From Gorsachius magnificus (lineage: Eukaryota > Chordata > Aves > Pelecaniformes > Ardeidae): a stretch of 64,000 bases of DNA. Below, in pieces: positions 1-11,500 of this stretch. Position numbers and translations under genes: made by a program. The notes beneath the pieces were generated by a model. That model was not told the origin of the DNA and did no database searches. It saw nothing but the letters and a program-made list of their open reading frames with translations. The stretch is from assembly GCA_034008185.1 (NCBI GenBank), contig CM067082.1, forward strand, positions 100,745,311-100,809,310. The letters are read 5' to 3'. Numbering within the stretch: position 1 is the first letter of the stretch; each line of letters starts with the position of its first letter.

Positions 1-352
1 GTTGCTGGTAATGTTTTGAGTCAAGCAATAGGGTTTTCATTCTGAAATCTTAGATGACTTGAATGCAATTCTCTTCTAGTACTAGCCCAAAGGCATCTTG
101 CTTCATGGAGCAGAAGCAGCAATGAAATCATGTGAATGCTTTCCAAGAGGGAGATATAGCTAGAGAAGATTAGGAAGGAAGGAAATCTAGTATTCAAGAG
201 TAATGCACCTAACGCCATAACCAGTCCTTGATTATGTATTATTTAATGAGAGGCATTAATTTTGTAGTTCTCCTGAAGTTTATTAGTACCTTAAATAGCT
301 TGAAAATAATTGTTTAGCTTTTAGATTTTTCAAGGATTTGGCCATATGTTTT

Positions 353-475
353 CACAGAATCACAGAATCGCAAGGGTAGGAAGGGACCTTGGGAGATCAT
401 CTAGTCCAACCCCCCTGCTAAAGTAGGTTCTCCTAGAGCATGTTACAAAGGACTTCATCCAGGCGGGCGTCCAGC
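353..475 (-). mobile_element. CR1 LINE 3'-end fragment
   Basis: Two CR1 terminal octamers (CACAGAAT) are followed by AGGAAGGGACCTTGGGAGATCATCTAGTCCAAC. This is the reverse complement of the CR1 3' end, so the element points to the minus strand. It continues through CTAGAGCATGTTACA and ATCCAGGCGGGCGT, then similarity ends near 475. Such short copies result from 5' truncation during target-primed reverse transcription. No coding sequence remains. Confidence 0.9.
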
Positions 476-931
476 TTGTCTTTATCTTTCTTTTTTGATA
501 CTTTTGTGATGGAAGAACCTAATTTGAGTCTTCTATCTCATTAATACTGGCTGAAAAAAGATATGGCCTAGCAAGTTTCTGTTTTATAGGAGAGTTCAGC
601 TCCTTTTCCAGAAGATTGGTTCTGACTTGCTATTGTGTGAAACAGACTGAAAATTTTTATATACCAAAAATGCAACATATATGACTCAAAGGGCCTAAAT
701 AGGCAGTATTACCTGTTCCAGCCTTTCTGCATTTGGCAGGGTAAGCTGTGTATTGTTTTTACAGCAATCTGTCATTCTGATGACCCTTATTTTGTGGTTT
801 TATGTCAGGGTTTTTCTTCTTCAATTATATTGCACTGTATTTGGCATAGTATCACTTGTTCTACAGTGGTCCCCTGTCTCATGGGTTCAAATTTCATTTT
901 ATTCCCAAACAGTAAGTAGAAAGGATTTAAT

Positions 932-1070
932 AGAATAGAACAGAACAGTTCAGTTGGAAGGGACCTACACCAATCATGTAGTCCAACTGCATGACCACTT
1001 CAGGGCTGACCAAAAGTTAAAGCATATTAAGGACACATTCAAGGGCCTGTCTCTTCACACTGAACTTGCA
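932..1070 (-). mobile_element. CR1 LINE 3'-end fragment, AGAAC-tail variant
   Basis: The fragment begins with a variant tail, AGAATAGAACAGAACAG, then TTGGAAGGGACCTACA and TAGTCCAACTGCATGACCACTTCAGG. It is the reverse complement of a CR1 3' end, from a different subfamily than the copy at 353-475. Similarity weakens near 1070. It is non-coding. Confidence 0.8.
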
Positions 1071-1204
1071 TCAAAATGTTGAGATTCTTCTCACTGAATA
1101 CAAATAGTCTGGAGGCATGAGTAGATCACAGGGTGACTGTGAGCCACGAATGGGATACACTCAAATGCACTCTTGTGTGTCAGGCAACATATTTCCATAG
1201 GAAA

Positions 1205-1345
1205 GACAAGCGTTGTGCAAAGCCCTGGTGAGAACTCACGTGTACCACTCGGGACATTGTTCATTCCTTGGGTTCATGAAAGACAAATTCCATCTGGGAT
1301 GAAGGCAAACAAAGACTAAGCAGTTGATTAGGGATTCAGAGGGCC
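1205..1345 (+). mobile_element. Old CR1-like LINE fragment (end of ORF2)
   Basis: The stretch GTGCAAAGCCCTGGTGAGAA followed by TCACGTGTACCACTCGGGAC resembles the CR1 ORF2 C-terminal region that encodes a KALVRPHLEY-type motif. Downstream, TTCATGAAAGACAAATTCCA and GGGCCTAC fit the same family. It reads on the plus strand, opposite to the neighbouring CR1 stubs, and is interrupted by stops and small indels, so it is a decayed copy. The assignment rests on remembered family motifs. Confidence 0.5.
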
Positions 1346-2299
1346 TACAAAAGATAACGATGCCTGGAAGGAGCAAGACAAAATCTGAGAGGGCTGCCAT
1401 CACTTTCAAGAAAGATATCAAGGGTGAAGTCCTTGAAGAGCTCTTGAAGTGCAAGGAAAAAGATGGTTGAGAGCACAAAAACATTCAGAACTTCTTTCCA
1501 AAAGGACAACCTCACCATAAGCAAGGTAGTAGCAGGTGTCCCTTGGTGCATTGGTAAGGAATGGTGAGGAAATCTTGCATGCTGTCTGTGCCCCTGGAAG
1601 GTTAATGCAGAGGGAACCAAAGGCCTTTCCTTCATCTCTGGCATCTCCACATCCAAATGAAAGTGTAGGGTATAAATGCACTTATTTACGTAGACTGAAT
1701 GTACAGATGAATTTTGGCACCAACGTACAAAATGGCAAGAATAGTACCTTCCTTCCTCTTTCAGGACTCAAAATACTAAATCATAAAGGAAAAAGAGGCT
1801 TTCCAGGCTTTTAGATAAGATCTGAACATCCTCCCATGAAGTGAGGTAGGCAAATACCTCTCAGAAAGGTTAAAGTCACAAATGAGCTCTGAGAGTTTTA
1901 TCGCAGGGCTGTAGCGCGTTTTGTATCCTGTATAAACACCAATGGGTGTGTTTAACAGAGGAGCTGTGCAGCTTGGTTTTAGTGGTAAAAGGGGATGTGA
2001 TGGTAAGAGCAGCTCTGGGTATTTCCCCAGTTTGGCCTGGCTGTGCTCTGGGGACAGATCCAAATGTTCTAGGTCTGAAAATGACCAACCTTTCTCCCAC
2101 CACATCAATGTCACCTCCTCTCCCTTGTTTTTCAAAGCCTGTCTTATTTCCATGGTGGTTTGTTGGCACTGCCCCTCCCAACCTATGGCTCTGGTTATGC
2201 TTTGGCTTTCCTCCAGGCTGCGGTTACCAAAATCATCCCCCGTCAAACTCCCCAGCTTTGTGTCCAGACAGATCAAGTCCCTGGTCCTCCTTGCTGCGT
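1346..2299. other. Unassigned sequence before the GC-rich island
   Basis: GC content rises gradually here. Several frames stay open for 80-240 codons on both strands, but they overlap each other, and the longest plus-strand one (1946-2671) opens with GTG rather than ATG. I recognise no domain, repeat family or splice-bounded exon. Confidence 0.4.
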
Positions 2300-2603
2300 G
2301 TCCTCATGGATGTTAGCTCTGGCATAGAGAGGGGACAGCTAATAGGGGTGATCTCTGAGCTGCAGGGTCGGTTTCTGCCATGGCCTGAGAGAAGAGTAAC
2401 AGCACTGGGTTTGTCCTTGGGAGCCGAGTGGCAGAGGACGCGTCAGGCAGGCCCAGCAGCTGTGCCCAGGGCATGGCCCCCAAGGGCAGGGACAGCCCCG
2501 GGCCTCCTGGGCACAGGGCCTGCCTCGGGGCCAGCACCCCAAGGGCCGACCTCCAAAGGAGGCTGCGCGGAGGGGCGTCGGGCGGGGCTGCGCATGGGGG
2601 GCC

Positions 2604-2674
2604 CCGTCACCCCCATGTCACAGTGCCAGCGCCCGGCAACGCAGCAGTCACAATGCCCCGGGAGGGGATAAAAG
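2604..2674 (+). promoter_or_regulatory. Candidate TATA promoter with GTCAC and GGCAAC boxes
   Basis: A TATA-like ATAAAAG lies at 2668-2674 in a G-rich context. Upstream are three GTCAC half-sites (2606, 2617 and 2647) and CCGGCAACGC around 2633-2642, which resembles one half of an RFX X-box. The combination sits at the start of the GC-rich island and about 185 bp before the first plausible ATG (2857). CRE-like half-sites plus an X-box half are known from testis- and cilia-type promoters; applying that here is inference. Chance matches are possible in such GC-rich DNA. Confidence 0.35.
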
Positions 2675-3108
2675 GGGGCGTCCTCCCCTGCCCTGCTGCC
2701 AGAGGTGGCCTGGGGGCAGCCCGAAGACATCCACGGGGAAAACCTTGAGGCGGCGGTGCAATTCCTTGGAGGGCGCTGAGGGAGGAAGACCAGAGGAGGC
2801 TGGACGAGGCTGCGGAAGAGGACAAGAACCAGCACGACCAGGAGGTCCCCGAGGCTATGGAGCATTTCAGCGGAGAGCAGTGGCAAGACCAAGGGAAGGC
2901 CTTCTGGAGGAGCACTGCAGAACTCGCCGTCCTCCTCCTCTGTGGAGCCAGGGGCAGCAGCCGTAAGAAATCGGAAGCAGAGATGTTGCCAGGGATGCCA
3001 GTGCTTTGGAGCACCCACTGGCGCCCTGCCAGGCACGGCAAGGCTTCTTGCCCCCCAAGGTGGATCAGGCCAGGGGCCTTTGGCCACTCTCACAAGCCCC
3101 TGAGATGA
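2672..3108 (+). pseudogene. Degenerate coding-like stretch, possibly ITPRIP-like
   Basis: The frame from 2672 encodes a stretch containing EDIHGENLEAAVQFLGG and stops at 2777-2779. Another frame then continues with ALREEDQRRLDEAAEEDKNQ, an acidic, coiled-coil-like segment. It runs through an ATG at 2857 (MEHFSGEQW...), an aromatic-hydrophobic stretch (AFW...ELAVLLLCG) and a basic RKKSEAE motif, and stops at 3106-3108. The two parts look like one sequence broken by a frameshift near 2770. The order (acidic helix, one membrane segment, basic-serine-acidic tail) recalls the N-terminus of bird inositol trisphosphate receptor-interacting protein-like proteins, but I cannot confirm homology. A donor-like GTAAGA at 2963 could end an exon. 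An intact 83-codon gene from 2857 is the alternative. Confidence 0.25.
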
Positions 3109-3170
3109 CTCCAGGTAGAGTGAGCCTAGGGCGGCGGCTGGGGCACCTCTGGGGAGGCGTGACCAGGCGG

Positions 3171-3194
3171 TGGGAGGAGGAGGAGGAGGAGGCC
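3171..3194 (+). repeat. (GGA)n microsatellite
   Basis: A run of about six GGA triplets lies just before the 177-bp tandem repeat. On the opposite strand it is a CCT tract. Confidence 0.8.
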
Positions 3195-3269
3195 GGTCTT
3201 GCTCACCTGCTCAGGGACTAGCCGATCGCCAGCGCCAGCTGGGGTCAGGAAGGAATTTTCCCCCGGGGC

Positions 3270-3750
3270 AGATTGGCACTGGGCCCCGGGGGTTGTTTGC
3301 CTTCCTCTGCAGCACTGAGCAGGACCGCTTTTGGCAGGGCTCCTCCGCTCCCTTCTGGCTGCCTTACTGCCTGCTGCTCATGCGCCACGAAGATGGCCTC
3401 TCGTGTCCTGCAGCTGGGGGAGGAAGGCTTTTTTTTCCCCCCACGCCGGCCTAGCAAGCGGCCCTGGGGGGTTTTTTGCCTTCCTCTGCAGCACTCAGCA
3501 CGGCCCCTTGCCAGGGCTCCCCTTTTGGGCCATTTTGGCTGGGGGCCTGCTGCTCCTGCTCCACGCAGGTGGCCCTCGTGCCCCGCATCCGGGGGGAGGA
3601 AGCTTTCGAGAGTCCCAGGGTGGGCCCCAGGGGGGCCCCCGGGCCTTGCTTCTTGTCCTCTGTAGCATTGAGCACGGCCCCTTCTTGTCAGGGCTCCTCT
3701 GGGCCCTTGCGGCTCCCTTCTTGCCCCCTGCCCTGGCGCCTCCAAGGCGC
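3270..3750 (+). repeat. Tandem repeat, unit about 177 bp, three copies
   Basis: The core TCCTCTGCAGCACT recurs at 3303 and 3482, and as TCCTCTGTAGCATT at 3656, giving spacings of 179 and 174 bp. Each core follows a CCCCGGGGG-type run and a T-rich stretch (TTTGCC or TTTTTTGCC in the first two). Each is followed by GAGCA or CAGCA, a C-rich middle and GGGCTCC. The third copy is cut short near 3750. In the matching frames all copies encode similar peptides (AFLCST in two, VLCSI in the third), which follows from the duplication. The segment just upstream (GGTCAGGAAGGAATTTTCCC) resembles an interspersed repeat I associate with sauropsid genomes, so the array may be an expanded mobile-element piece. 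Each core also forms a good polypyrimidine-CAG acceptor. Confidence 0.75.
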
Positions 3751-4250
3751 CACGCCTGCCCTGGCGCTCTCTGCCTCTCCGGCCCACTGCAAGTTTGGAG
3801 CGGGAGCCAGCTCTGCTCTTCCCTTGCCTCCATCTCCCCAGAGCCTTCTTGTGCAAAACAACAGCCTGCACTTGCAAGGGCTCCAGGCTTGCTGCACCAT
3901 CCAGATCTGCCACTTTTCAGCTATCCCTGCATGCAACACCAGGACAGAGCAGGCACGAGAGTGCGTTTCATGCATCACTGGCTGGAAGCACAGCAGAGCA
4001 AGTTTTGGAAGGCAAAAAGCGTGATTGTCATCAATACGTGTCATACTTGTGAAAATATCCCATGGTACCGCATACCTCCTCTTCTTCTTCTCTTCCTTTT
4101 GTGTGCGGTTGGTACCAATCCTCATTCTTCAAGGTCCCACTGTTCAGGAAACAGGGACTGCTTGGCCTGTAGTCCTGCTGCCACTGGCCGTGGCTCTGGG
4201 GCTTTCCCTTGCCAGGCTCCAAGGGATGCTTTTTCAGGCTAAACTGAAGG

Positions 4251-5307
4251 CGGCATCAGCCTGCCCCTGCCTACCCATCTGCATTGTGTTTGTGCTTGTG
4301 AGCATCGGCTCTGAAACAGAGTCAGAAAAATATCATAAAATCCCATTTCCACTTGTAACCTTTGTGATTGGTGTCCTTTATATTGTTTTTGGAGCTTAAA
4401 AAAACCTGACTCTTCAGGCAAATAACAGTCTCATTGTTATTCAACTCATGGTGAGCACAGGGAATGGAATGGAGTAGAACAGAACAGAACAGTTATGCTA
4501 TGTCATGCCTCAAGTTCTGCATGACAAGCTCTGACCTAGGTATGAGGGGTCCATCCAGCCAGGCCCATCCAGGACTCAGGGGCAGAGACTGGCACACGTA
4601 CAGCATCGCTCAGGCAAGGGACTGAAGGCCCCCGGCTGAGCTCAGACACGTCCCCTGGGCTCTTGGCAGAAGATGCTGCCAGTGGGGGTCCCAAGGGAGG
4701 CCGGTCCCAGCTACTGAGGCCTATGAGCATCCCCAGGACCCTAGCAGAAGAAGACCTGCACTGCTCATACGCTCTCCTTTACACATTGATGGTCGGCTGC
4801 TTTGGGAACAGGAGTATTGGACCTTCTCTCTGAGAGACTACTGTTGTTCTCAGTCTCTTGTGTTTTAGGATGTTATTCCAAGGGAGACAGCTCAGGCATT
4901 TCTAAAAATGAGTACAAGGAGAAAAAATCCACTGGGAAATGAACAGGTATTGCTCACCTCAAAAAGTTTTGCAGCCATTTAGTTGAGAAGCGCGTTCTGC
5001 CTCAGACTGAGGGCTTGATCTTTGAGCCTTGCTAGGGTCACAGATGTGGGGGTTTGCTGGCCCATGGAAACACAGCTAAACTGGATGAGCATACCAGACT
5101 TTCAAAAACTGCACTTCGAACCTGCTTTTTGCAAATTTGTTCAGATGGTCAAATGATTTTGAGATGATCCACAGATCTCGCTCCCATTATAAGGTATATG
5201 CCTCCTTCCCACAAGGTGACAGCGCCATTGCCTAGGCTGGGACATGACTGCCCGTTCAATCCCTTTTGCTAGTACAGGGCTGGGAAGAAATGTCATCAGA
5301 GATTTCC
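4251..5307. other. Non-coding sequence, no gene seen
   Basis: This is the transition from the GC-rich island back to ordinary composition. A moderately GC-rich patch (about 4520-4760) follows the AGAAC-type short repeat at 4461. I recognise no gene or repeat family otherwise. Confidence 0.4.
4461..4494 (-). repeat. GGAAT/AGAAC short repeat, CR1-tail-like
   Basis: Two GGAAT units are followed by three AGAAC units and AGTT, closely resembling the variant CR1 tail at 932-948. The next bases do not show the GGAAGGGACC core, so either only the tail of a CR1 copy is left or this is an unrelated simple repeat. Confidence 0.45.
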
Positions 5308-5555
5308 TCAGCATTTACTGTTAGGGAAAGGAGGAGGTAGGAAGACCTCAGAGGACCGGACAGCCCATGGTCTGTCAATATTATTAAAGACTGAGGCAAA
5401 AAAAGCATTGAATGCCTCAGCTTTTTCTTCATCCCTATTTGTCATGCTAAGGCTGAGTGTGCCATCAGCATGTTGGTAATTTTGAATACTCATTTGGGAG
5501 ATATAAGAGGTCCTCCACATAGGTTTAAGGAAGGCAGAAGGTAAATTACACATGG
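5300..5555 (-). mobile_element. CR1 LINE ORF2 fragment (endonuclease-RT linker)
   Basis: Read on the minus strand, this encodes about 81 uninterrupted residues that include NRDEEKAEAFNAFFASVFN and then DRPWAVRSSE. These are hallmarks of the CR1 ORF2 segment just before the reverse-transcriptase palm. The catalytic RT motifs are absent and the frame stops at 5308, so it is a dead internal fragment, not a gene. It differs from the other CR1 stubs in the window, which are 3' ends. Confidence 0.85.
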
Positions 5556-8500
5556 GGATTTTGTTCTTTCATTGTCTGCTACAGAACACAATTTCTTCTA
5601 CCTTTTGGTGGTATTTTAAAAATACCAGGATAATTCTTTTGGGATGATCCCTCAGAATTATAACTGTGATGACAAATGGGGTGCTGGAAAGATGCATTCA
5701 GCTTTCAGAGCTTCAGAGTCTTCTGAGAAAAGGTGCCAGGCTGACTGTATTTGTTTATGGTAAGAAATCACTGTCAAAGAATTAGGACTCAGGTTAGCCT
5801 ACTTTGATTTCAGTGTGCTTGTGAATATTCCTCTGTATTCTGAGCGCCAAATCTGTCACTGATGACGTGGGTGCAGTTCCCACTGAAATGCAAGGGAACT
5901 GAAGCTATATCCATTATAAAAAGGCTGTTGCAAATAAACTTCACACGCTTATCCAAAAGTGATTCATAAAGGAGGAAAACAGAGTTCAAGGTAGTACAGT
6001 AGTCTGTTTCCTCACCACATGCTCCAAGAAAAGAATGGATTTTTTTTGTGGACTGTAATCTCCAACTGACTACTTAGCTATACAAGAAAATGGGGAGAAG
6101 GTGGAACAAAGAGGAGAAAAAATTGTATGTTTGAATGACCAGCTTGAAGTTTCTTTAATTGTATTTGTTCTTCCTGACCTGAGCAACAGGTCTTTGAATT
6201 TCACGGGTGTAGAGAGAAGCAGTCAGTCATTGCTAGCACAAGATTTGGGGCTTAACACTTCTTCGAAGTCGGCTGTTATAAAGCAGAAACTGTTTCCCCC
6301 TGTCTACTGAAAATAGATACGGTTTCCTATCCCAGGTCAATGAATATCTTTATAATAATAGCAAGTTATTCCTTCCTGTAAAAAGATCAAGAAGGAGTGC
6401 TGAAAATTGTCTCAAAAGTTCATTCTTCTCTACTTTCAGACTCTCTCTTACCTAGAGGTATGTGAAAGTAATGGTCAGAAATGAAAGGAAGAAAAGAGCA
6501 TTTGTGAGATTTTCCCCCACTCATTGCAAGGAACTCTGTCCATCAGTTTGTTTGCACCGAAGAAATTATGGAGGCCAGGCTTTTATGAAGCCCCTGGTCC
6601 TAACATGAAGCCCATTCTACCAAAAGGATGGTGATGTGTAAGAGGATTTGTGGGCTCATGATTTGCTGCATTGTGTAACACATAAACAGCAAGCGCATCA
6701 CATGAATGTAGACCAAGGAGTACAAGAAACTCTTAAGAAGATGCTGACCAGCAGCCTGGTGATCATTCGTCTTATGTAGTAGAGAAGATTTCCAAGTGAG
6801 ATTTTGGAGGAGGAGAGCTACAGAGATTTGCCAGTACGTCCGGGAAGACTTCTGAGAACAGATAAAATCTGTTAAACAGATTTTTAATCTTAGAGGAAGT
6901 CACAAAGGCACCTGGTACAACAACCAGCCAAGATTCAGGTGGTCAGTAGTTGATGAAATGAAAAATCAATCAGTTAATTTCTTTCCACTAAACAGGATGT
7001 GATAGGCTCCATCATAGGATGGACTGTGAAGAACCATGCAAAAGGGAAGACAGATTAACTGTAATGGAGAAGAGAATGCCAGATGCGTAGAGAAAACAAG
7101 CTGATCAGAGCAACCCAGACAAGAAAAAAAAAAATTATCAAATGTTTTGGTATAGCATATGCTAGTAAACATGCATGAGGCTTGGTAACCACACTTTTTT
7201 TCTTGCATAGCAATAGAGCCTAGGCACTTCCAAAAAAAAACCAAAACAAAAAACCCTATATACTCGCACAAAAATTCCATGTATTCTTACATAGCATAAA
7301 GGTGCCTCACAGCAATACTTAGTAATTCAGTGCTATGAAAAAGAAGTTGTTTCTTGCCACAAGTTAGGTGAACAATTTCCTGTCTTTTACATTAATTCCC
7401 ACAGTTCTCTAATACCAGGGAAAATAAGAGAATCTGGTCTAGGTAGAAGAGATCGTCTGGACTCTTTCCCTGTAGAAAAGCACAAAAAGAGTGAGCAGTG
7501 ACACTAAATGTATTATGAACTGGTGGATGGTGAGAAAGATTATGCTGTAATTTTCATCACTTAGGAATTGTAGAGTATTAGTGCCCTTAGTAAAGGCCCC
7601 TCTGGACTGACAATTTAACTGCAACATTGCATAATAATTATACAGGCAATATGAAATCTTCAGCAGCTTGTCTACTTTTCACTCCTATCTGCAATCTATT
7701 ACACTCTGTAGTCTCACAAATGAATATAAAGAAGATTATTCTGATTTTTTAAGGCATCACTAAAAATGCTGATTAAACCTGTAATGATGGGCCTGCTGAG
7801 GATAGGGCATGAAGTACACAAGCTCAAGGATAAAATGTCACACTGGGCCAGCGTTAAGGCTTGCTTGAATTTAGAGAAGGACCAGACAGTTCTTGGTTAT
7901 CATAGTTTCACGCTGCATTTGTGGTGGGTTCTGCACTGATTTGTGGTAGGCTGAAAAAAAATGTTGTGGCATTCCATTTGTGAGTGGGAAGTTTCAATAG
8001 AATGAGGTTTTCTTTATGGTGGTGCACAGAGTAGGACAAGAATTAGTATTTATGGCAATTGTCAATCTTTAAGATAGGTCTGTGAAAAGAAATTAAACCA
8101 CCTATACTCCCTTTTAAAGTAGCTTTTCTATTCCCAGATATCTTATTTGCTGATAAAGTGTTTTCATCACTTCATTTGTGTGCATGTTAGCAGTGTCTAC
8201 GCTGCTGGCAGTTTTAAATGCTTGCAGTTTCCAGAGAGAAATATGCTTTCACATTTTTTTGCACCTATGATCGCTGTTTTCTTGTCAGTCATACAGGCTT
8301 GACTGCAGAAGATAGAGAGTTGTTTTACTTGCTCATGCTACAGCAGGTGACGGGCAAACACGGGATGCACCTTCTGTGCGCAGTAAAACACGTCATCGAT
8401 AGTAGATGAGAAATGTAGTCTCAGGAGGGTTTTACTAGGCCTATAGAAAAAGCTCATGTGCTAATGCATGAAACTCTGGGATCATTTGCTCTTTGTGGGT

Positions 8501-11500
8501 AATTTGTACATTAGATATACAGTAGCAACCACTTAAATGTATAACCTCAGGGTATAGTAAATCTTTTCAGTTTAGTGGCACTTGCCTCCACAGGGATTTC
8601 ATTCTGTACCCTTGTCATAAATTGGTTTGAAACAGATGTGTTCATTAATTGGGTCTAATAATTATTATAATTTATTCTCTCTCTGCTGCCTGGGATTTTA
8701 TTCACTATAGAGTTGTCATTTTGTGAAGTGCTCCTCTTGAAGGGTAGGCTTGGTGGGGCTCTGTCTTGCAAATCACTGATGTGCTGAAGTCTATCCTTTT
8801 CAGTACAGGAGCACTACTTACATTTGGTAGTAAGGATCAGCAGGATTGGGTCCAACATTTTTTAATGCTCTTTTGAAGTACAATAAATTTGCTGGGGTTT
8901 CCATATGAATACAGGCAGTCATTGATATGATATACAAGAGCTTTTAGACTTCTGATTTTTCACTGCAACTGTGGATACTTTTATTTTCAACAACAACAAA
9001 AAGCCTGGTTGGCTCAGATAACATTCCATGAATAGCATTCATGTAATAGCAACTTGGCACTGTGTGTATTTGTTTGAAAAGACAATTGATGATATTTTAG
9101 GGTTATAACAAAATAGCTCTTCTTCCTTTTAGAAAAATTGGCTGTATTTATCATGCTCAGAATCTCACCCTAAAAGCTTTTCTTATTGTTAAGTCAAGCT
9201 CTTACACAACTAATGATTAGTAGAAATATTTCTGGAACTTTGTTTTTACTTTATTGCCAGTCATGACATTTGATTTTAAACATAAATGTTCTCAGCTTGG
9301 TTTCATCCTTGTTCCTTTCCTCCTCCTCTCTGCTGCAATCTTTGGTGATCGTGTTGATTTCCACCCATTCCCCAAGTCTTTTATTTATATACCATTTTCT
9401 GCACCCAGATGTTTATGTACTAAAACAGATTGTGGTTTTTGCATTTTCCCTGGGTAACACTATTACATCTGTATTTAGTTTTTTGCTGCTGCTGTTGTTT
9501 TCAAGTGTGTGCTGCCATCTATGGAGTAACCACTGAAATAAAGCTGATATAAAAAGATGTTTTATCAAAAGATTATGGAAAACAAGATCTAGCTAGTGGA
9601 GGAGGTATCATAGGGCAGTTGGCCAGATCTCAAGAAATCCTGTTTCTCTGGAGTCCCGGATCTCACAGCAGGTGAAAAGGTGAAAGTATACCGTTTAGAA
9701 AATCAGCGACTACTAGGAGTTAAGTTATTCAGTAGATTTATTTATACTGGACAAACTTATCAGGGCAGCCTGAAAATACGAATAAGGTTGCTTTGTCCTC
9801 TAATCCTGTAAGCCATTCCTTTTCCTTCCCCATTACCTTTCACTGTCATAGTCCTTCAGCAGTTTCCAAGATCTGTTTATTATACCTTTCTTCATTTGTT
9901 TTTTAAAGCTTTATTTTAATTTCTTACTCTTCCCCAGCATCTTGTTAACTGGCTTCATGCCTCTCCCCTGTGTCCAGTTTCAGCCTGCCAGGTTCCAGGT
10001 TTCCCTCCTTCAGGTTCCTTCAGAATGCAGTACTGAAGATCAGTCCCCATTCTCTCTCTCTTTCATGACATTTTGTTGCTTGATACCTGTTTTAGAGTAT
10101 ACATTTATTGCAACACATTTATTCAAGTTGGTCTGGAAAGCACTTGGAGAAGTAATTTTCTCTGTACTTTTATGAAGTGCCCGTGGGACATCTGTGCACT
10201 CATAGAAGCTATCAGCTTTTATCTTGATACTGTTCATATGCTTTTCAGCTTGCAAATTTTTGACTGAAGATTTTAGCACCTTACAACCTTGGATGGGGTT
10301 AGGTATATGAGTTCCTGGCAATCAGATTGCTATTCATTTGAGTTAGGAGATGTGACAGAGAACAAGTATATCTTTAGGCCTTTCCTTGCCAACAACAGTG
10401 TTGGAGTGGGGGTATATTTAACCACTACTGCATAAATGCTTTCTTATAACACAAGGCATCAGAATCAAAAGGAAAAGTTTAACCTGTATGGATGAAGCAT
10501 TCTTAAAAATATCTTCTGACATATTCTTCTTATTGCTGAACTTAGAAATTGATCTTATTTCCCAGCATCAGAGACAAAATGAAGAAAAAAAAATCGATGC
10601 TGAAGATTGATCAATGGTTTTCAAAACTGACTTAATAAGATAAAAATCAATGCAGCTTTATTCTTTGCCATTATTTTATCACCAGTATCATTCAAACATG
10701 TTAATATTTGATTCCTAAGTTAAATGTGAAAATATTTCGGTTACCTCCTACAGAGGCAAAAAAAAAAAACTTAAGGAGGAGGGATTTATTTAGTCAAACT
10801 TTGGTTTTCTTTTTAATCCTAATTTTGGAACTTTGAGTTCTACAGAAACTGAAAATGGTTTCATATTTTAAGTGCCAGTATATAATTGTTCCTTTAATCA
10901 CAGAGATTTAAATAGAACAAATTATTACTTGTATTTGCAAATTACAAGCTCTGATCCTCCCTCCCTCCTGCAAATAGCAGTTCCATCTTGCTTGGTTGAA
11001 AGATCTGTACTCAAATACTTGAAGATAAGCTTGGGCACCTAATTTCCCCTGTGGCAGACTAGCAGTGCTTTGATTTTAGAGCCTTCCTGTGCAAATGCAT
11101 TGGCTGATTAATCTTTTTTGGCAAAAATGGGCTGGTCATTTGGGGTTTTTTGTTTGTTTTTTTCCCCCCAGTGACCATTTCCCTTTTCTATCCCCACTGC
11201 CCCAAATAATACTAAGGTCCCTTACTGATCTATTTAAAGAAAAGTCTTAAAAACTGTCTTGTGTAATATCAGTGAACCAATGCCTAAGCCATGAGTTTTA
11301 CTTAACAGTTGAGAGGTTTTTTAAAAAATAATTTGCATTTTAATATTTTAATTCCCGTGTGCTTGCTGTCTTGGGTTTACCCTTTGGGCTTCCTAGTTTG
11401 AAATTTCTCTTAAGAAGTGAGGGCTAGAAAATGTCCTTCTAGGGAAGAAAGTCGAGATTCTCACATAATCACTGGGATGTGTGAACTGAGATTTTTAGGG

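Larger units (their letters stand above)
2300..4250. other. GC- and CpG-rich island
   Basis: Base composition changes sharply from AT-rich intron to very GC-rich sequence with many CpG dinucleotides and runs such as CCCCGGGGG, and returns to AT-rich by about 4.25 kb. Inside are a TATA-like promoter cluster, a short coding-like stretch and a tandem repeat of about 177 bp. Many overlapping open frames on both strands are a side-effect of high GC. The island could be an inserted GC-rich repeat block, a small nested gene or pseudogene, or an alternative promoter. Confidence 0.7.

Noticed and set aside
1946..2671. 241-codon plus-strand frame
   Set aside because: It opens with GTG, has no recognisable domain and no splice-bounded coding signature, and overlaps open frames on the other strand.
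2443..3093. 216-codon minus-strand frame
   Set aside because: It is a shadow of the GC-rich island, rich in Pro, Gly, Ala and Arg with no domain pattern.
3331..4242. The longest open frame in the window (303 codons, plus strand)
   Set aside because: It begins with TTG rather than ATG, runs through the tandem repeat, and shares the region with several equally open frames on both strands. It is best explained by high GC and duplication.
4025..4399. 124-codon frame with several hydrophobic stretches resembling a membrane protein
   Set aside because: It starts with TTG. The hydrophobicity follows from pyrimidine-rich sequence read in one frame, and no family is recognisable.
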